From Allomyces macrogynus ATCC 38327 (Eukaryota > Blastocladiomycota > Blastocladiomycetes > Blastocladiales > Blastocladiaceae), in the NCBI GenBank assembly GCA_000151295.1, contig GG745348.1, positions 815,752 to 849,940 on the forward strand: 34,189 nucleotides of DNA, written 5' to 3'. A program made the position numbers and the translations under genes. The notes below the pieces were generated by a model. It was not told the origin of the DNA and made no database searches. It was given only the letters and a program-made list of their open reading frames with translations. Below, one piece after another: positions 1 through 11,349 of this stretch (position 1 is its first letter; every line of letters begins with the position of its first letter).

Positions 1-2280
1 TCAAGGAGGGGAGGGTCGTCGCCGAGGCGGATTCGGTCGAGGACGCGTGCATGCAGTTGGCGGCGCCGGATTGGAGGCCGAGGCAAGGATGTTGGCGGAG
101 GACGGCGACGCCGGATTCACACGGTGCGCCGGCGAAGGGGAAGGGCAAGGCCAAGGCCAAGGTGCCGGCGGCTGCCGTTGATGCCGATGCTGATGGTGAA
201 GATGTCGACGAGGAGGGCAAGCCGCCGGCCAAGGCGCACCAGCTCGTCTCGACCGAGGAGCAGGCCAAGGGCACCGTGGAATGGGCCGTCTACAAGACGT
301 ACATCACGGCGTCGGGCGGTGTGCTCTGGTGGACGGCGCTGCTCGGCAGTCTGTTTGTCCCGCAACTGCTCTTGGTCGTTCAGGACTGGTGGCTCAAGAC
401 GTGGGCCGAAGCGTACACGAAGACCACCGTCTACGTGCAGTTTGCGCTTTTCCCAACGACCTCGTTCAAGACCGCCGCCGCCAGCGACAGCACTTCCGAC
501 GTGGACGTCAACTACTATTTGCTCGTCTACCTCGGTCTGGGCCTGATCAACATTGCCTTCGCGTTTGCCGCCAACATGATTGAAATGTCGCGGTCGCTCG
601 CTGCCGGCCGCATCCTACACGCCGATTTGCTTCAACGCATTCTCGGCGCGCCCGTCTCGTGGTTCGACAGCACGCCGATCGGCCGAGTCTTGAACCGCAT
701 GTCCAAGGACATCCAGACCGTCGACCGCGAGGTCATTTTCTACCTGACGGGCACGTCCTGGGCGGGCTTCTCGGTCCTAATCGTGATTGGTATCGTGACC
801 GTCATCTTGCCAGCGTTCATCATCTTTGTCCTGCCCGTCGTCTTCATGTACCGGTCGATTTCGCAGCACTACCTCGCCACGAGCCGCGAACTGAAACGCA
901 TCGAGTCGACGACACGCTCGCCCATCTACTCGTGTTTCGAGGAAACGGCCGCGGGCACGTCGGTGATTCGCGCGTTTCACAAGCACGCGCAGTTCATGAC
1001 GCGCGTGCACAAGACGGTGGATACCTACCACCGCGCATTCTTTTACTTGTGGACGAGTAACCGGTGGCTCGGGACAAGGATTGATTTCTGTGCCAACGTG
1101 TCGGTCCTCGCGTGCGGTGTCGGTATTCTGATGGCGGGGAACAGCATGTCGGCGGGGACCGCCGGGCTCGCCCTGTCCTGGGCGATGCCGATCGCGGGCG
1201 AGTGTAGCCTGTACGTGCGGCTCTATGCGCTCGCGGAAATGGGCATGGTGTGTACAATCTTCTCCACCCTGTCGTGCTCATTGCGGAGCGCTCTCTCACC
1301 ATCGACAATTGGCGCTCTAGAACTCGGTCGAGCGCGTGCTCGAGTACACACAAATCGACCAGGAACCGCAAGGCGGTGCCGCTCCGGCCACCGCGCAATG
1401 GCCGACGCAGGGCGCCGTGACCGTGCGGGACCTGGTCTTGCAGTACCCGTCGTCGACGACGCCCGTCCTGCACGGCGTCTCGTTTGCGCTCAACCCACGC
1501 GAAAAATGCGGCGTGGTCGGCCGGACAGGCGCAGGCAAATCAAGTCTGGCGCTTGCGCTGTTGCGCATGATTGAGCCGCTGTCCGGAACTGTTGAGATTG
1601 ACGGCGTGCGCGCAAGTGATCTGGACCTGGAGACGCTGCGGTCGCGCGTCACTATGGTCCCGCAAGACGTGGTTCTGTTTGAGGGCACTGTGCGGTCCAA
1701 CCTCGACGTGCTCGGCGAGTTTGACGACGCGGCCTGCTGGAGCGCGCTCGCGCGCGTGCACTTTTTCGAATCCACCGTGCAGACACCGGATGTCGTTGAC
1801 GCGGCGGCCGCGGTCGACGATCACGGCAGTCTCGCGACCACCCAAACGACCACGTGGACGCTCGACTCGAAGATCGACGCGGGCGGCAAGAACCTGAGCG
1901 TCGGGCAACGGCAACTCCTCGCTCTTGCGCGCGCCCTGGTCCGGCGTTCCAAGGTCATCATCTTTGACGAATCGACGGCCAACGTGTCCAACGACTTGGA
2001 CGCCAAGATCCAGCACACGATCCGCGAGGAATTTGCCGATTCGACGGTATTGTGTATTGCCCACCGGTTGCGCACGATCGCCGACTTTGACAAGCTGCTC
2101 GTCATGGATCATGGGCGCGTGGTCGAGTTTGGCGCGCCGGCCGACTTGTTGCGGAACCCGGAGGGCGTGTTTTTCCACATGTGTCGCGAGTCGGGCGAGT
2201 TTGAGCACCTGGCCGCGCTCGCGGCGGCGCGGTCCACCCGCGGGGTCGTCGGGGACGTGCTGCTCCCGGCAGGTGTCTAG
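1..2280 (+). CDS. ABCC/MRP-type ABC transporter, C-terminal half (5' partial)
   Basis: Exons <3-1247 and 1321-2280; the intron 1248-1320 is phase 0 (donor GTGTGTAC, acceptor CTCTAG). The visible part holds a charged Lys/Ala/Asp-rich linker, a second transmembrane domain (hydrophobic stretches from about 300 to 1200) and a complete second nucleotide-binding domain. That domain has Walker A GRTGAGKSS, a Q-loop VPQDVVLFEGT, the signature LSVGQRQLL, Walker B KVIIFDES and the H-loop AHRL. The NSVERVLEYT segment right after the intron is typical of the ABCC family, which exports conjugates and drugs across the vacuolar or plasma membrane. The first codons (KEGRVVAE) look like the end of the first nucleotide-binding domain; the rest lies outside the window. 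The frame between about 50 and 130 is uncertain and may contain an indel. The usual D-loop Asp is Ser here (ANVSND). The substrate cannot be told from sequence. Confidence 0.9.
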
Positions 2281-2891
2281 GCCAATGTCGTGTTGGCGCC
2301 GCCACAAAGCCATTTTGTGTTCGTTTTTTGTCGCTGTGATTTTCTCCTTTCTTGCTGGTTACTTTCATCCACTATTGCTGGACACATTGCCCTCTCTTTG
2401 TCGGACATCGGCCGTCCACCCATTGAATACATAATAATATAGCGCCGTCGACGAGATATCGCGCGTGGTTCGATGAGCATGTTGGATGGAGAGCGACGCG
2501 GCTGAAAACAAGTCATGTTCGCAACGAACGACGCGGGCACGTGCTCTAGAAAGCGGGCTGGCCGCTAGCCGTCTCCGCTCTTTGTTGCTCAACAAATCCC
2601 CAGCTTGGCGTCGGCGACACGCCTGGCGCCTCGGCACCACCACCACGTCCTCGACACCGTGCTGCACCACCTCCGGCAACACCGACTGCCAGCTCAACGC
2701 CGGCCATCCAACGCGCAACTCCCCGCACTGCACGCGACCCGCTCGTCTGCCGCGCGCCGCTCTGCAACAACCGCCGCCGGCCCCCTGCGCCGCCGCTTTT
2801 TTTTTTTCCACCGCCAACCACATCGGGCCGTTCGCGCGACGCAACGCTTCCAACACCCGCCCGGACAACGCGTTCGCTTCGTTGATCGACC
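2281..2891. other. Intergenic region, ABC transporter 3' end to Rab5 start
   Basis: No convincing gene. It should hold the transporter 3'UTR and the Rab5 promoter and 5'UTR. An AT-rich patch lies near 2425-2442 and a run of T at about 2800-2812. The last 300 bases are C-rich on the + strand, as is common in fungal 5'UTRs. Open frames here on both strands are arginine/proline-rich and look like chance frames in GC-rich DNA. Confidence 0.5.
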
Positions 2892-4014
2892 ATGTCCGCC
2901 CCGCAACCGCCCGCCGCCGGCACGCCCGTCCAGGTCAAGCTGGTCCTGCTCGGTGCGTGCGTCTCTTCGCCCGCCACGCGTCGTCACGCCGTTGACGTGG
3001 ATCGCACCAAGCTGACACGCAGTTTGCCTGGCGCCACCCCCTCACCCACCCCCACGCTACGTTTGCGTCTGCGCGTGTTGTGTCTTGCTCCCTGTCTTGT
3101 CCCCGTCCCCGTATCATGATGACACTGTCTCTGCTGGTCTCTGAAATGAATGGCTCATTCGACGAATGCAGGCCAAGGTGTGTAGCTGACTGTGCGCTGG
3201 ACGCTTCTCTGAAAGCCATTCGACCCTGCTCACGCTTGGTTTTCGATTTCTAGCCGCCGTCGGGAAGTCTTCGCTCGTGTTGCGCTTTGTCCGCAACGAG
3301 TTCCAAGAGAACCGCGAGCCGACCATTGGCGGTACGCCTCCCTCACGCCCTCACGCCCCGCGACGCCGTCCCACTCGCCGCACGCACGCGCCGCTCACCC
3401 GCAGCCGTCATGTGTAGCCGCGTTCCTGACGCAAAAGTGCAAAGTGGACGACAAGATTGTCAAGTTTGAGATTTGGGACACGGCGGGCCAGGAGCGGTTC
3501 CACTCGCTCGCGCCCATGTACTATCGCAACGCACTCGCGGCCATTGTCGTCTACGACGTGACTTCGGCGCAGTCGTTTGACAAAGCCAAGTCGTGGGTCA
3601 AGGAACTGCAGGCTGCAAGGGGTCGCCCAACGTCGTCATTGCCCTGGCCGGCAACAAGATCGATATCATCAAGTCCGAGGGCGAGGGCGCGCGCGAAGTG
3701 CCGGCTGACGAGGCGCAGGCGTACGCGAACGAAGCCGGCCTGCTGTTCTTTGAGACGTCGGCCAAGGACGGGACCGGTGTCGAGGCCATCTTCAACGACA
3801 TTGGTATGGTGTTCTTCCCTCATGCTTGTGCTGCGGTTGTGACGCACGATTGCGGCTGCCCCGCACTCGCATCCGTGACTGACCAATCTCCCCGACGCGA
3901 TGTTTAGCCAAGAAGATCCCGTTCGAGCAGATTCTCGCCAAGGCCAACGCGCCGCGCCAGGGGGTCAACCTGCACGAGGCGCAGCCGACGCCGCCGCAGA
4001 ACTGCGCTTGCTAA
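2892..4014 (+). CDS. Rab5-family small GTPase (Ypt5/Vps21 type)
   Basis: Exons 2892-2952, 3172-3177, 3254-3331, 3418-3803 and 3908-4014 give about 212 residues, the usual Rab size. Rab5 controls early-endosome fusion and endocytic traffic. Visible motifs are the P-loop GQAAVGKSS, switch [22 protein letters not shown], the guanine-binding GNKID and ETSAK, and a C-terminal CAC for double geranylgeranylation. The first Gly of the P-loop is split over the exon 1 junction and completed by the 6-nt exon. The start ATG has a good context (gaccATG). Exon 4 carries a frame break at GGGG 3619-3622, between KELQAA and the next conserved segment. One more G would restore AARGSPNVV, so a sequencing undercall is likely. 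If the break is real, the protein loses its guanine-specificity motifs. Confidence 0.93.
3172..3177 (+). other. 6-nt microexon of the Rab5 gene
   Basis: The six bases GCCAAG lie between acceptor ATGCAG (ending 3171) and donor GTGTGTAG (from 3178). Joined to exon 1 (ending ...CTC G) and exon 3 (CC GCC GTC GGG AAG) they give L-G-Q-A-A-V-G-K, the Rab5 P-loop. Joining exons 1 and 3 directly also keeps frame but deletes the first P-loop Gly. The flanking introns are 219 and 76 nt. Confidence 0.8.
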
Positions 4015-4439
4015 ACGCGCTCACGCTCCCACCGCTTCCTCTCGCTCCTCGATGTACATTTGATTCACTCGCTCCGTGTGCTTGCTCCCCTTCGGAGCGG
4101 GCAGGCCGAGATGCTTTCTTCTAAGTATCCCCTCGTTTTTTTCGCATTTTCCCCTCTCTCTTTGGCCAGATCCGGCTTGGAACCGCGCGCGTTGTGGACC
4201 TCCTCGGCGTGCGCGGGTTTTCTGCCTTGTACGTGCCGGGTCCGGGGGCCCATTTTGTTTCCTGATTGTTTGGTTTTCGAGTTTGTCTTTTCAAGTTTTT
4301 CTGTGGCGTTGCTACGTAGACAACAAAGTCGGTTGTTGTTGACGTGACGCGATACGCACGGATGGGGAAGGGAAAATAACAGGTTGGTCGCGGAAATGCA
4401 GAAAGATAATTGAAACATGGCTTTCACTCGATCATCAAT
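4015..4439. other. Convergent intergenic region
   Basis: It lies between the 3' ends of the Rab5 gene (+) and the SLC12 gene (-) and should hold both 3'UTRs. It is clearly more T-rich on the + strand than its surroundings (about 4120-4345), which fits transcript-end sequence. I see no gene in it. Confidence 0.5.
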
Positions 4440-7400
4440 TTACAAGGCCGTCGTCACCGTGACCGAACTCGCCTGCACCATCACCATCCGCGGGACCCCC
4501 GCTGCCAACCGGCGCACGCTCGCAACGTACGCCCGTGACGCCGCCGGGTCGCGGGACGTGCCCAGCGCAAATGGCGGTAAGGTTGACAGGACCGCGCCGG
4601 ACTGCGACGAGTACTTGCGCAAAACGCGGTTCACGACCGTCGCTGGGTCCGCCGCAAACGAGACAGGGTGAAGGACGGGGGACGCGTCGCCGAACAGCGC
4701 ACGCGGCGCGGGGAACCGCGTACGTTCCAGCGGGGTGCCCTCGATCGGCAAATCGTCGTCGTCGTCCATAGCGGGCTCGTCGACGGTAGAAGAGGGGACG
4801 AGCGCCGCGGGACTCGCGCGAGTGATGATCGTCGACGATGCCGGGCGGATCACGCTGTCGCCGTCGTCGTCATTCGGTGGGTCGGTCGTCCAGGCCGCAT
4901 CGTCGACCAACTGCGCGGCTGCTGCCGCGACAACCGCGTCGGCCCCGTCCTGACCCAAGCTCAGAATCTCGTCGGCGAGACACACGCCATGCACTTCGCA
5001 CCGCCCATCCATGCGCAGATCCGCCAGGACTTGCTCGAGTTTGCACCGTTCCGGAGCCATATCCGCGTGCCGCTCCACGACCAGGAATAGCCGGACGCGC
5101 GCGTACCGCCATCGGTCAGTGCTGGCTAGAATGTAACCGAGTTGCAGGACCAGTGTGAACGTGGACACGTCGTCGGCCGAGGTGATGGGTAAAGCCAGCA
5201 GGCTTGCGTGCCGTGCGGGCGTGCCGGGGTAGCTCCGTGGACCGACGGTGGTGGAGGTTGGGGTCAGCGCGAGGCAGATGGGCCAGAGGTCGATCGTGTC
5301 GTGGGTTGGTGGAGTGGGGGTGTCGAACCTGCTTAGTACGCCAATGGCCTTGTCGAGCCCGCACGCGTCTTCGAGGATCCCAAGAAAGTCAGGCGATGGG
5401 GTATCAGCGTGCGGGAGCGGGAGCAGGACGACGTTGGGTTTCATGGCTATAAAATCGGGTGGAGAAGAGTGAGAAATCGATGCCAAACATAACGGGTGCG
5501 GATTTGACGACAGTCTACGAAGTAGAACTCCTGCCGCGAACGTACCTCCTAGCCCCGCGCCAAGCAAAATACTCTGGGCGCCGACGCGCACCGACGGTGC
5601 GACATCCACATGCACAAACGCCTTGACCCCCATTTGCTTGACGGTACTCGTCCACTTGCGCACGGTCGCCTTGTACGGCAACAGCTGCTCGTCGAGCGAC
5701 CCGACCAAAACATGCCCAATCACAAATAACGCACCCTTTTTCAAGTCGTTGGCAAACTGGATCATGCCGAGCGACGGCTCAAGTTGCTCGCAGAACAAGA
5801 GCAGTTGCGGGCGCCATGACTTGACGCTCATCGGCTGCGCGTCGAGCTTGAGCAGCATCTTGCGCACTTGCAGGTAGAGCAGGCTTGCCGATACGTCGCC
5901 CCAGTGCTTGGGCTCGCCGCCGTAGTGGATCAGGTAGAAGAGCGACGTGGAGACGAGCAGGCACATGGCCGCATAGCCAATGTCGACAATCATCATTGCG
6001 GCTACCGACACGCCCACGCCCGCGGCCGCCGTCGCCTTGTTGAAGTACCGGAAGCTCGGGCGGAAGTTGGGCGCCGCGGCCGCGCGCAAAAGCAGGCACG
6101 CGAGATTCACGATCGCGTAGCACAGGAGCGTCGTGGTCGTGAAAAACGGCGCGATCGCGTTCATGTTGCTGACACCGAGCAGGGCCAGACCCGTCAGGAA
6201 GAACGTGATGGCAATGCACGCTGGCGCGCTGAGGGCCGGGACTGCGGGCACGAGCTGGTCGCGCAAAATCGCAAACAGAAGCTGCGAAGTGCCTTGGATC
6301 CCGCCAAACACGGCGTAGAACGCCGCGCAAAACACGCCGGCGAGGTAGAGGACCGGCACGACCGACCACGACTGCATGATGCTCAGGTCCGCCTTGAGCT
6401 GTGCGCGCGGGACTGTGAACCCAATGACCAGCACCGACGCGACGTACATCGTGCCCGTCACGAGAATCCCAAGCATGGTGCCGCGCGGAATCGACTGGCT
6501 CGGGCTCTTGAGCTCGCCCGACATGGACGCGCCGGCGAGGATGCCCGCGCACGCGGGGAAGATGAGCGAGAACATCATGGTCCACCCGTACTCGCCGTCA
6601 AACGACGGGTAGAGATTCTGGTAAAAGAAATGCCACGACGGCTGGCCGCACCACAGGAACGAGAAGAGCGCAGAGGCCGTTGAGACATTGAGCAGGATGA
6701 ATGCGATCACGTTGAGCTTGGAGAACATCTGACGTGCGAGAAGCATCCAATAGGTGAATTTGGCGTCTCGAATCTGTGCTGATCGAGGCTTTTCTGACGT
6801 ACCTTGGAGCCCAGAAAACTGAGCAGCGTGGACACGACCAAGAGCGCAACCGCGTATCCGGTTTGGTACCACTACAATAACGACACAGCTGGTATGTGTT
6901 AGTTTCATTTCGCCGTGAGCTCAAGTCTGGAGCGGAAAGTTGACCGCACCGGATCCCTCGGCAAATCGAAATTATCCAAGAGCGGCTCCACAAACCCGAC
7001 TGCGCTCATCGTATTGCCCAGAATCGACCCGACAAAGTAGACGATCCCAATCGACCCGCCAAATTCGGCACCGAGACATCGCGAAATGATAAAATAGGGT
7101 CCACCGGCGCGTACGCGGCCATTGGTCGAAATGGCCGACACGGACAGCGTCGTCAAGGTCGTGATCATGTACCCACCCGCAAGCATGCCCAGTGCGCCGA
7201 GGATCCCGGCCTCGCCAATGATCACGCCGAATCGGAGAAAGTAGAGAATGCCCCAGATTGACAGGAACACGGGCATGAACACGCCGCTCGCCGTGCCGAG
7301 TTTAGGCGCAGTTCGTCGCCGTGACGACGCCGATGACGAGGCGAGTGACGTGCGTCGTAGTCGCGGGCGAGCATGGTCGGGCAGGACGGCGAGGTGCGAC

Positions 7401-7713
7401 CGCGAGCGCTCGCTGATCGGCTGCGGACTGGGGGCGGCGGGCGCGTGGTGCCGAGAACGTAATCGGTTCGTTGTGGAGCAGGCTTGGCGGCAGCGTCGGG
7501 CAGGAGCAGAGGGGTTGCGGCCGACGACGACGTGTCGCTTCCACGCCAACTGCTGCTTGTGGCATCGTCCTCACCCTCGTCATAGGAGCTTGCCATTGTG
7601 GAGTAGGTCGGTCGGCGCGGCAACAGGGTGAGTGGTGCTGCAAGCATTGGTGTAGTGCTCGACGGTACGCGGCTTGCAGTAGGCGAGGAATTTTCCGCGC
7701 GGATGCCAGCCAT
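4440..7713 (-). CDS. SLC12-family cation-chloride cotransporter (fungal Vhc1-like)
   Basis: Exons in coding order are 7713-6950, 6871-6803, 6728-5546 and 5446-4440. All three introns (6872-6949, 6729-6802, 5447-5545) have GT-AG ends. About 1007 residues. The start could instead be the Met at 7596, which also has good context (acaATGG). The core begins at KLGTASGVFMP and carries the SLC12 hallmark GGPYFIISRCLGAEFGGS, then many hydrophobic helices, and ends with a cytosolic regulatory domain containing GAMKPNVVLLPLP and a final VTTAL. The family couples K+ (or Na+/K+) and Cl- transport; the fungal Vhc1 group sits in the vacuole membrane. The N-terminal tail (Ser/Pro-rich) shifts frame at GGGGG 7430-7434 (CCCCC in the coding strand). 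One more C joins it to the core. Intron 5447-5545 is 99 nt with no stop, so the unspliced frame stays open. Confidence 0.9.
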
Positions 7714-8230
7714 TTCAACAACGCTTGTTGGTATGGTCGTCGTTGCGGATGGAGAGTCGAGCGCGGTAAGTTGCAGCCGTCACAGCGTCGTTCCAAGACT
7801 CGTTTTCTGTTGGCGCGCCCGCGGGAGACGTGGACGGGAGCTTGGGTGCGGACTGTCCTGTCAAGTCGAGGGCAACGCAAGCACCTTGGGCTCTGTTTGC
7901 AGGGCAGGGACGACGCGCAGCACTTCCCGTTGCAACCATGTCAAGATCAGAGCGGAATCGGAGGAAATCAAACCGACTCGTCTCCTTGCGAGCAGCAAGC
8001 TGCCTTGAAGAGCACATTTCAAAATCAATGGTTCAAAAAATGATTTCATTCCATTTCGTTCAACAATCTCTAGAGGCCTCGAATGGCCTGCGGGAAATAT
8101 CGACACAGCCAAAACTGCTCCGGGCCCAAATCGGCGGAGCACCAGCAATCAAAAAACACAATCAAAGGACAGGAGCGCGCAAACACACCGCGCTCGACGA
8201 AGACGACGCGGACGGGCTCATCACCCGCAA
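7714..8230. other. Intergenic region, promoter side of SLC12
   Basis: It lies between the 3' end of the sugar transporter and the 5' end of the SLC12 gene, both on the minus strand. It should hold the sugar-transporter 3'UTR and the SLC12 promoter. An AT-rich patch at 8015-8070 is the only compositional feature. I see no TATA box close to the SLC12 start and no gene. Confidence 0.4.
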
Positions 8231-9856
8231 TTAGGCCTTGAGGTCTGCAGCCTCGTTGGCCGTGAACCCAAACACCTCGTCCATATGCTCGAGCGACTTG
8301 CCCTTGGTCTCGGGCACAAAGAACTGCACAAACGCAGCCATGGCCAGACCAGTCGTGCCAAACACAATGTACTGGTTGGCGCCGAGCGCCTCAGCGTACG
8401 GCCACACGTACGAGAGAATGAAGTTGTTGATCCAGTTAGACGCGGTCGCGATACCGGTGCCCTTGCCGCGGATGCGCAGCGGGAAGATCTCCGACTGGTA
8501 GACCCACACGACGGGGCCCCACGTCGACGCAAAGCAGGCCACGTAGCAGTACATGCAGATGGCGGCGAGGATCGAGAAGGTCTTGGCGTTGCCAGGAATC
8601 TCCATGCCTTCCTTGATATCGGCGACGGCAACGGGCAGGTTCGACGCGAACAGGTTCACAAACAGGACGAGCCCCCACATGAACGCGGCCATGCCGAGCC
8701 CACCCCACACAAGCAGCTTCTTGCGGCCAGCGCGCTCAATCAGGTACATGCCGGGCAGCGTGAAGAGAACGTTGACGAGTGCCTGCACGACAACGTTGAC
8801 TGTGGTGGCCGTGGCCTTGGGGATACCCATGCCGATGAAGAGCGACGACGAGTAGTACATGACGGCGTTGATGCCCGTCCACTGCTGGAAGAACTGCAGC
8901 ACGACGCCGAGCACGAGACGGTTGAAGATGCCCGGGCGACGCAACTCCGACCAGCTGGCCGTGCCAATCTGGCGTTCGGCCTCAATCGAGTCCTTGTACT
9001 CTTGGTACTCCTCCTGAACGGTGGGCGACGACTCAGCTGACTGGCGCAGCTTGGCCAGGTTCGTGAGGGCCTCGGGCTCGCGGTCGCGGAACATGAGCCA
9101 GCGCGGCGACTCGGGCAAGAAGAAGAGCATGAGGAAGAGCAGGAAGCCGGGGCCTGCCTGGATACCAAGAGCGAGACGCCACGGCTTGTTGTCGTCCTTG
9201 GGTGCGCCGTCGAACGCGGCAATGATGATGGCGTTGATGATGGACGCGACGGCGATACCAATAGTAATCATGAGCTGCTGCACCGACGTCAAGCGACCGC
9301 GCATGTCCGTCGGCGCCATTTCGGCAATGTAGAGCGGGACCGACATGGAGAGAATGCCGACGCCCGAGCCGCCAATGAAACGACCGGCCATGATGGTGTG
9401 CACGCGCGCTGGAATCGAGTCGGCCGCGACGAGCGCCTGGATGAGAGCACCGACGGAGAAGAGCAGCGAGCCGAGCCAAATCGACTTCTTGCGACCGAGG
9501 TAGTCGGCAGCGACGGCAATAAACAGCGCGCCGGGAATGCACCCGAGCAAAAAGAAGGACGTGATTTGCGCCTTGTAGTCCTTTGCGTGGTCCGTGTCGG
9601 TGAGCGTCGTCATGTCGCTGCCGAGGCTCGACATGCCAAAGAACACGCGGAACTGGTCCATTTCCAGGACCGAGTTGATGATGCCAATCTCATAGCCGAA
9701 CAGGAAACCGCCTAGCGCGGCCGTGAAACTGGTGGAGAGCAAGCATCACATCGTCAGCTTGCATCTTGCAGGCGGGCGGTCGGGTCGAGTTCGAGGCCGA
9801 GCGAGAGCAGGAGAGAGAGAAACGCACCTCACAAACCACGAGTACCACTGCACCAT
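8231..9856 (-). CDS. MFS sugar porter (hexose transporter family)
   Basis: Exon 1 is 9856-9828 and exon 2 is 9728-8231, with intron 9729-9827 (donor GTGCGTTT, acceptor CACCAG, branch-like CTGAC). 508 residues, the normal size for a 12-helix sugar porter. Nearly all family motifs are present in order: GGFLFGYEIG in helix 1, DYLGRKKS after helix 2, GRFIGGSGVG and PLYIAEMAPTDMRG, PESPRWL before the central loop, QQWTGINAVMYYSS in helix 7, ERAGRKK, PVVWVYQSEIFPLRIRGKG and VPETKGKSLE at the end. The first helix needs the 29-nt first exon (MVQWYSWFVS). It imports hexoses at the plasma membrane by facilitated diffusion or proton symport; which one cannot be told here. The frame is intact throughout. 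Confidence 0.95.
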
Positions 9857-9995
9857 GGTGACAAACGACGACGAAGAGGAGATGGAGGACCCAGGCGTAA
9901 AACGAGGCAGAGAAGCAGCGCGCGAGTTGCTGGAAGAGCGTGATGAGGAGTATCGAGAGCCGATGTCAGCATCGATAGGGCGCGGGCGGGCGTCC

Positions 9996-10003
9996 CTTTT
10001 ATA
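9996..10003 (-). promoter_or_regulatory. TATA box of the sugar transporter
   Basis: TATAAAAG on the minus strand, 140 bases upstream of the ATG at 9856, in otherwise GC-rich DNA. A strong TATA box fits a regulated transporter gene. Confidence 0.6.
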
Positions 10004-10075
10004 CTCGGGGTCAGCGATTCGGCCATCAGTCGTGGGGATAGCGTTCATCGAGGCTGGGATGGGCGCTTGTCGGCG

Positions 10076-10363
10076 CTAGGTGTGGCGAAACGCCGTCTGT
10101 GCATCGATTAATCCGCGCTCGCGTGCGCCCCCACCAAACAGCGCGTCAAAGTCCTTCGCCTCCACGCGCTCGCGTGCGCGTGGACACCCAAACATATGAC
10201 TATTCATTGCCAGTCCAGCCAGCGCGCGGGCGAGAAGGGGGTCGGTCACACTAGACATCTCGTCGAGCCTGTTGCGTGCACGGCTGTGCACCAGGCTGTC
10301 GTGCGCGCGGGACGTTTGAGTGCGCTCCAGGACAAATCCAAGCGCGCAAAGGATCAAAGTCAC
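10076..10363 (-). CDS. Possible small hypothetical protein, 95 aa
   Basis: An open frame of 95 codons just upstream of the sugar-transporter TATA box. The C-terminal half (for example VEAKDFDALFGGG) has a balanced amino-acid mix and codon use like the neighbouring genes, unlike most chance frames here. I recognise no domain. It could be the last exon of an otherwise undetected gene, or chance. No start context, TATA box or splice pattern supports it firmly. Confidence 0.2.
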   Translation of the reverse strand: MTLILCALGFVLERTQTSRAHDSLVHSRARNRLDEMSSVTDPLLARALAGLAMNSHMFGCPRARERVEAKDFDALFGGGARERGLIDAQTAFRHT

Positions 10364-11349
10364 TCTGGCGGCGTCCCGTCTATTTCCATCGTCGCTGCGG
10401 CTCGTGGGCCAAAGAGCTTTGGTGTGCGACGGTTAATCCTTAGCATGCGCCCGTGCGCGCGCTGCCACTGTGGTGGTTGGACTGCGGTGGCACGTTGCAC
10501 TCAACGTGGGAAGGATTGTTCCTTTGCCCACTTTGCGAATGGCGCACACGCACGATGCACGCCGCCCGTTTTCGATTATGGCCCCAACTGTGCCTCCCTG
10601 CAGTCAGGCTACCAAGGTTGCCTCATCCTGTTCTCATCCCCACCACACGCTGGCCAGGACGAGCGAGAACAGTTGGGAGCGTGGCGTTGAAGCGGCGGGC
10701 CCCAGCGCAACGAGTGCTCATAGCGCCGTTGACCGAACTATTTTTTCGGTCATGCGGGACTGTGCGCGACTGTGCGAAGCAGGTCATTCGGCAGCGCGCG
10801 CTGGCCATACGCTGCCGGATGCTTGTTGCCGCTGGCCAAGAGCACGGCCCGAAATGGCCGACCTGACCAGGAAGTGGATGACGTGGAGAACGTGACCGCG
10901 TTAGTGGTCTTGTTCGTGTCGCGTCACGACTTCCATGCAACCGCCGCGGCCCGCCCCCGGTTTGATCGACGGTACTTGATCACACGAGGGCCTTTCTGGA
11001 TCCTCCCTTGCCGGCAGCACTTGTGGGCCCACGTCGGGCGTCTTCGCTGCTGGAGTGACCAAGGCGCTGCGCCAACATGAGCTGGGCGGTCTTCACATGT
11101 TGTGCGTCAGCGACTGCACCATGATGAGCTGTGCTCCCTCATCAAAGGTGCTCATGATGATGGGAATTTCGTTATAAACAGGAAGCTCCATGCCCACTGT
11201 GAGGTTGACGAAGCGAGGCACGAGGTGCCCAGTTCTTGCCTCGCCGGCACCTGTGCCTGAGTATATCTCTCCACCACCAAACTCAACATCATCGCAACTT
11301 GCCGCACTGGACTCGCGCCGGCGCGCCGTACCTTCTCCACCTGGTCGCG
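10364..11349. other. Gene-poor region
   Basis: Nearly 1 kb with no gene I can support. Overlapping open frames on both strands between 10196 and 11080 are Cys/Arg/His-rich and show no motif or shared splice pattern. The right end (11170-11349) is probably the promoter and 5'UTR of the zinc-finger gene. Confidence 0.45.
11173..11178 (+). promoter_or_regulatory. Candidate TATA box of the C2HC zinc-finger gene
   Basis: TATAAA at 172 bases before the ATG at 11350. A second weaker candidate, TATAT at 11262-11266, is 84 bases from the ATG. I cannot decide between them. Confidence 0.4.

Noticed and set aside
2800..2812. T run as a terminator or poly(A) trace of a retrocopy
   Set aside because: It lies in the Rab5 leader, has no coding sequence next to it and no target-site duplication that I can see.
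3594..3625. A tiny intron to explain the Rab5 frame break
   Set aside because: Any GT-AG pair here would be near 20 nt and would remove the conserved SWVKELQ segment. An indel in GGGG is simpler.
5868..6683. Long + strand open frame of 271 codons
   Set aside because: It lies antisense to conserved SLC12 helices and is rich in Arg, Glu and His, the usual mirror of a GC-rich membrane-protein gene.
7549..7549. Met at 7549 as the SLC12 start
   Set aside because: It begins in a frame that gives a basic, unlikely leader. Allowing one base at the homopolymer 7430-7434 joins the better acidic N-terminus starting at 7713 or 7596.
10196..10866. Overlapping + strand open frames
   Set aside because: They have no motif, no start context and odd Cys/His/Arg-rich composition; not supported as genes.
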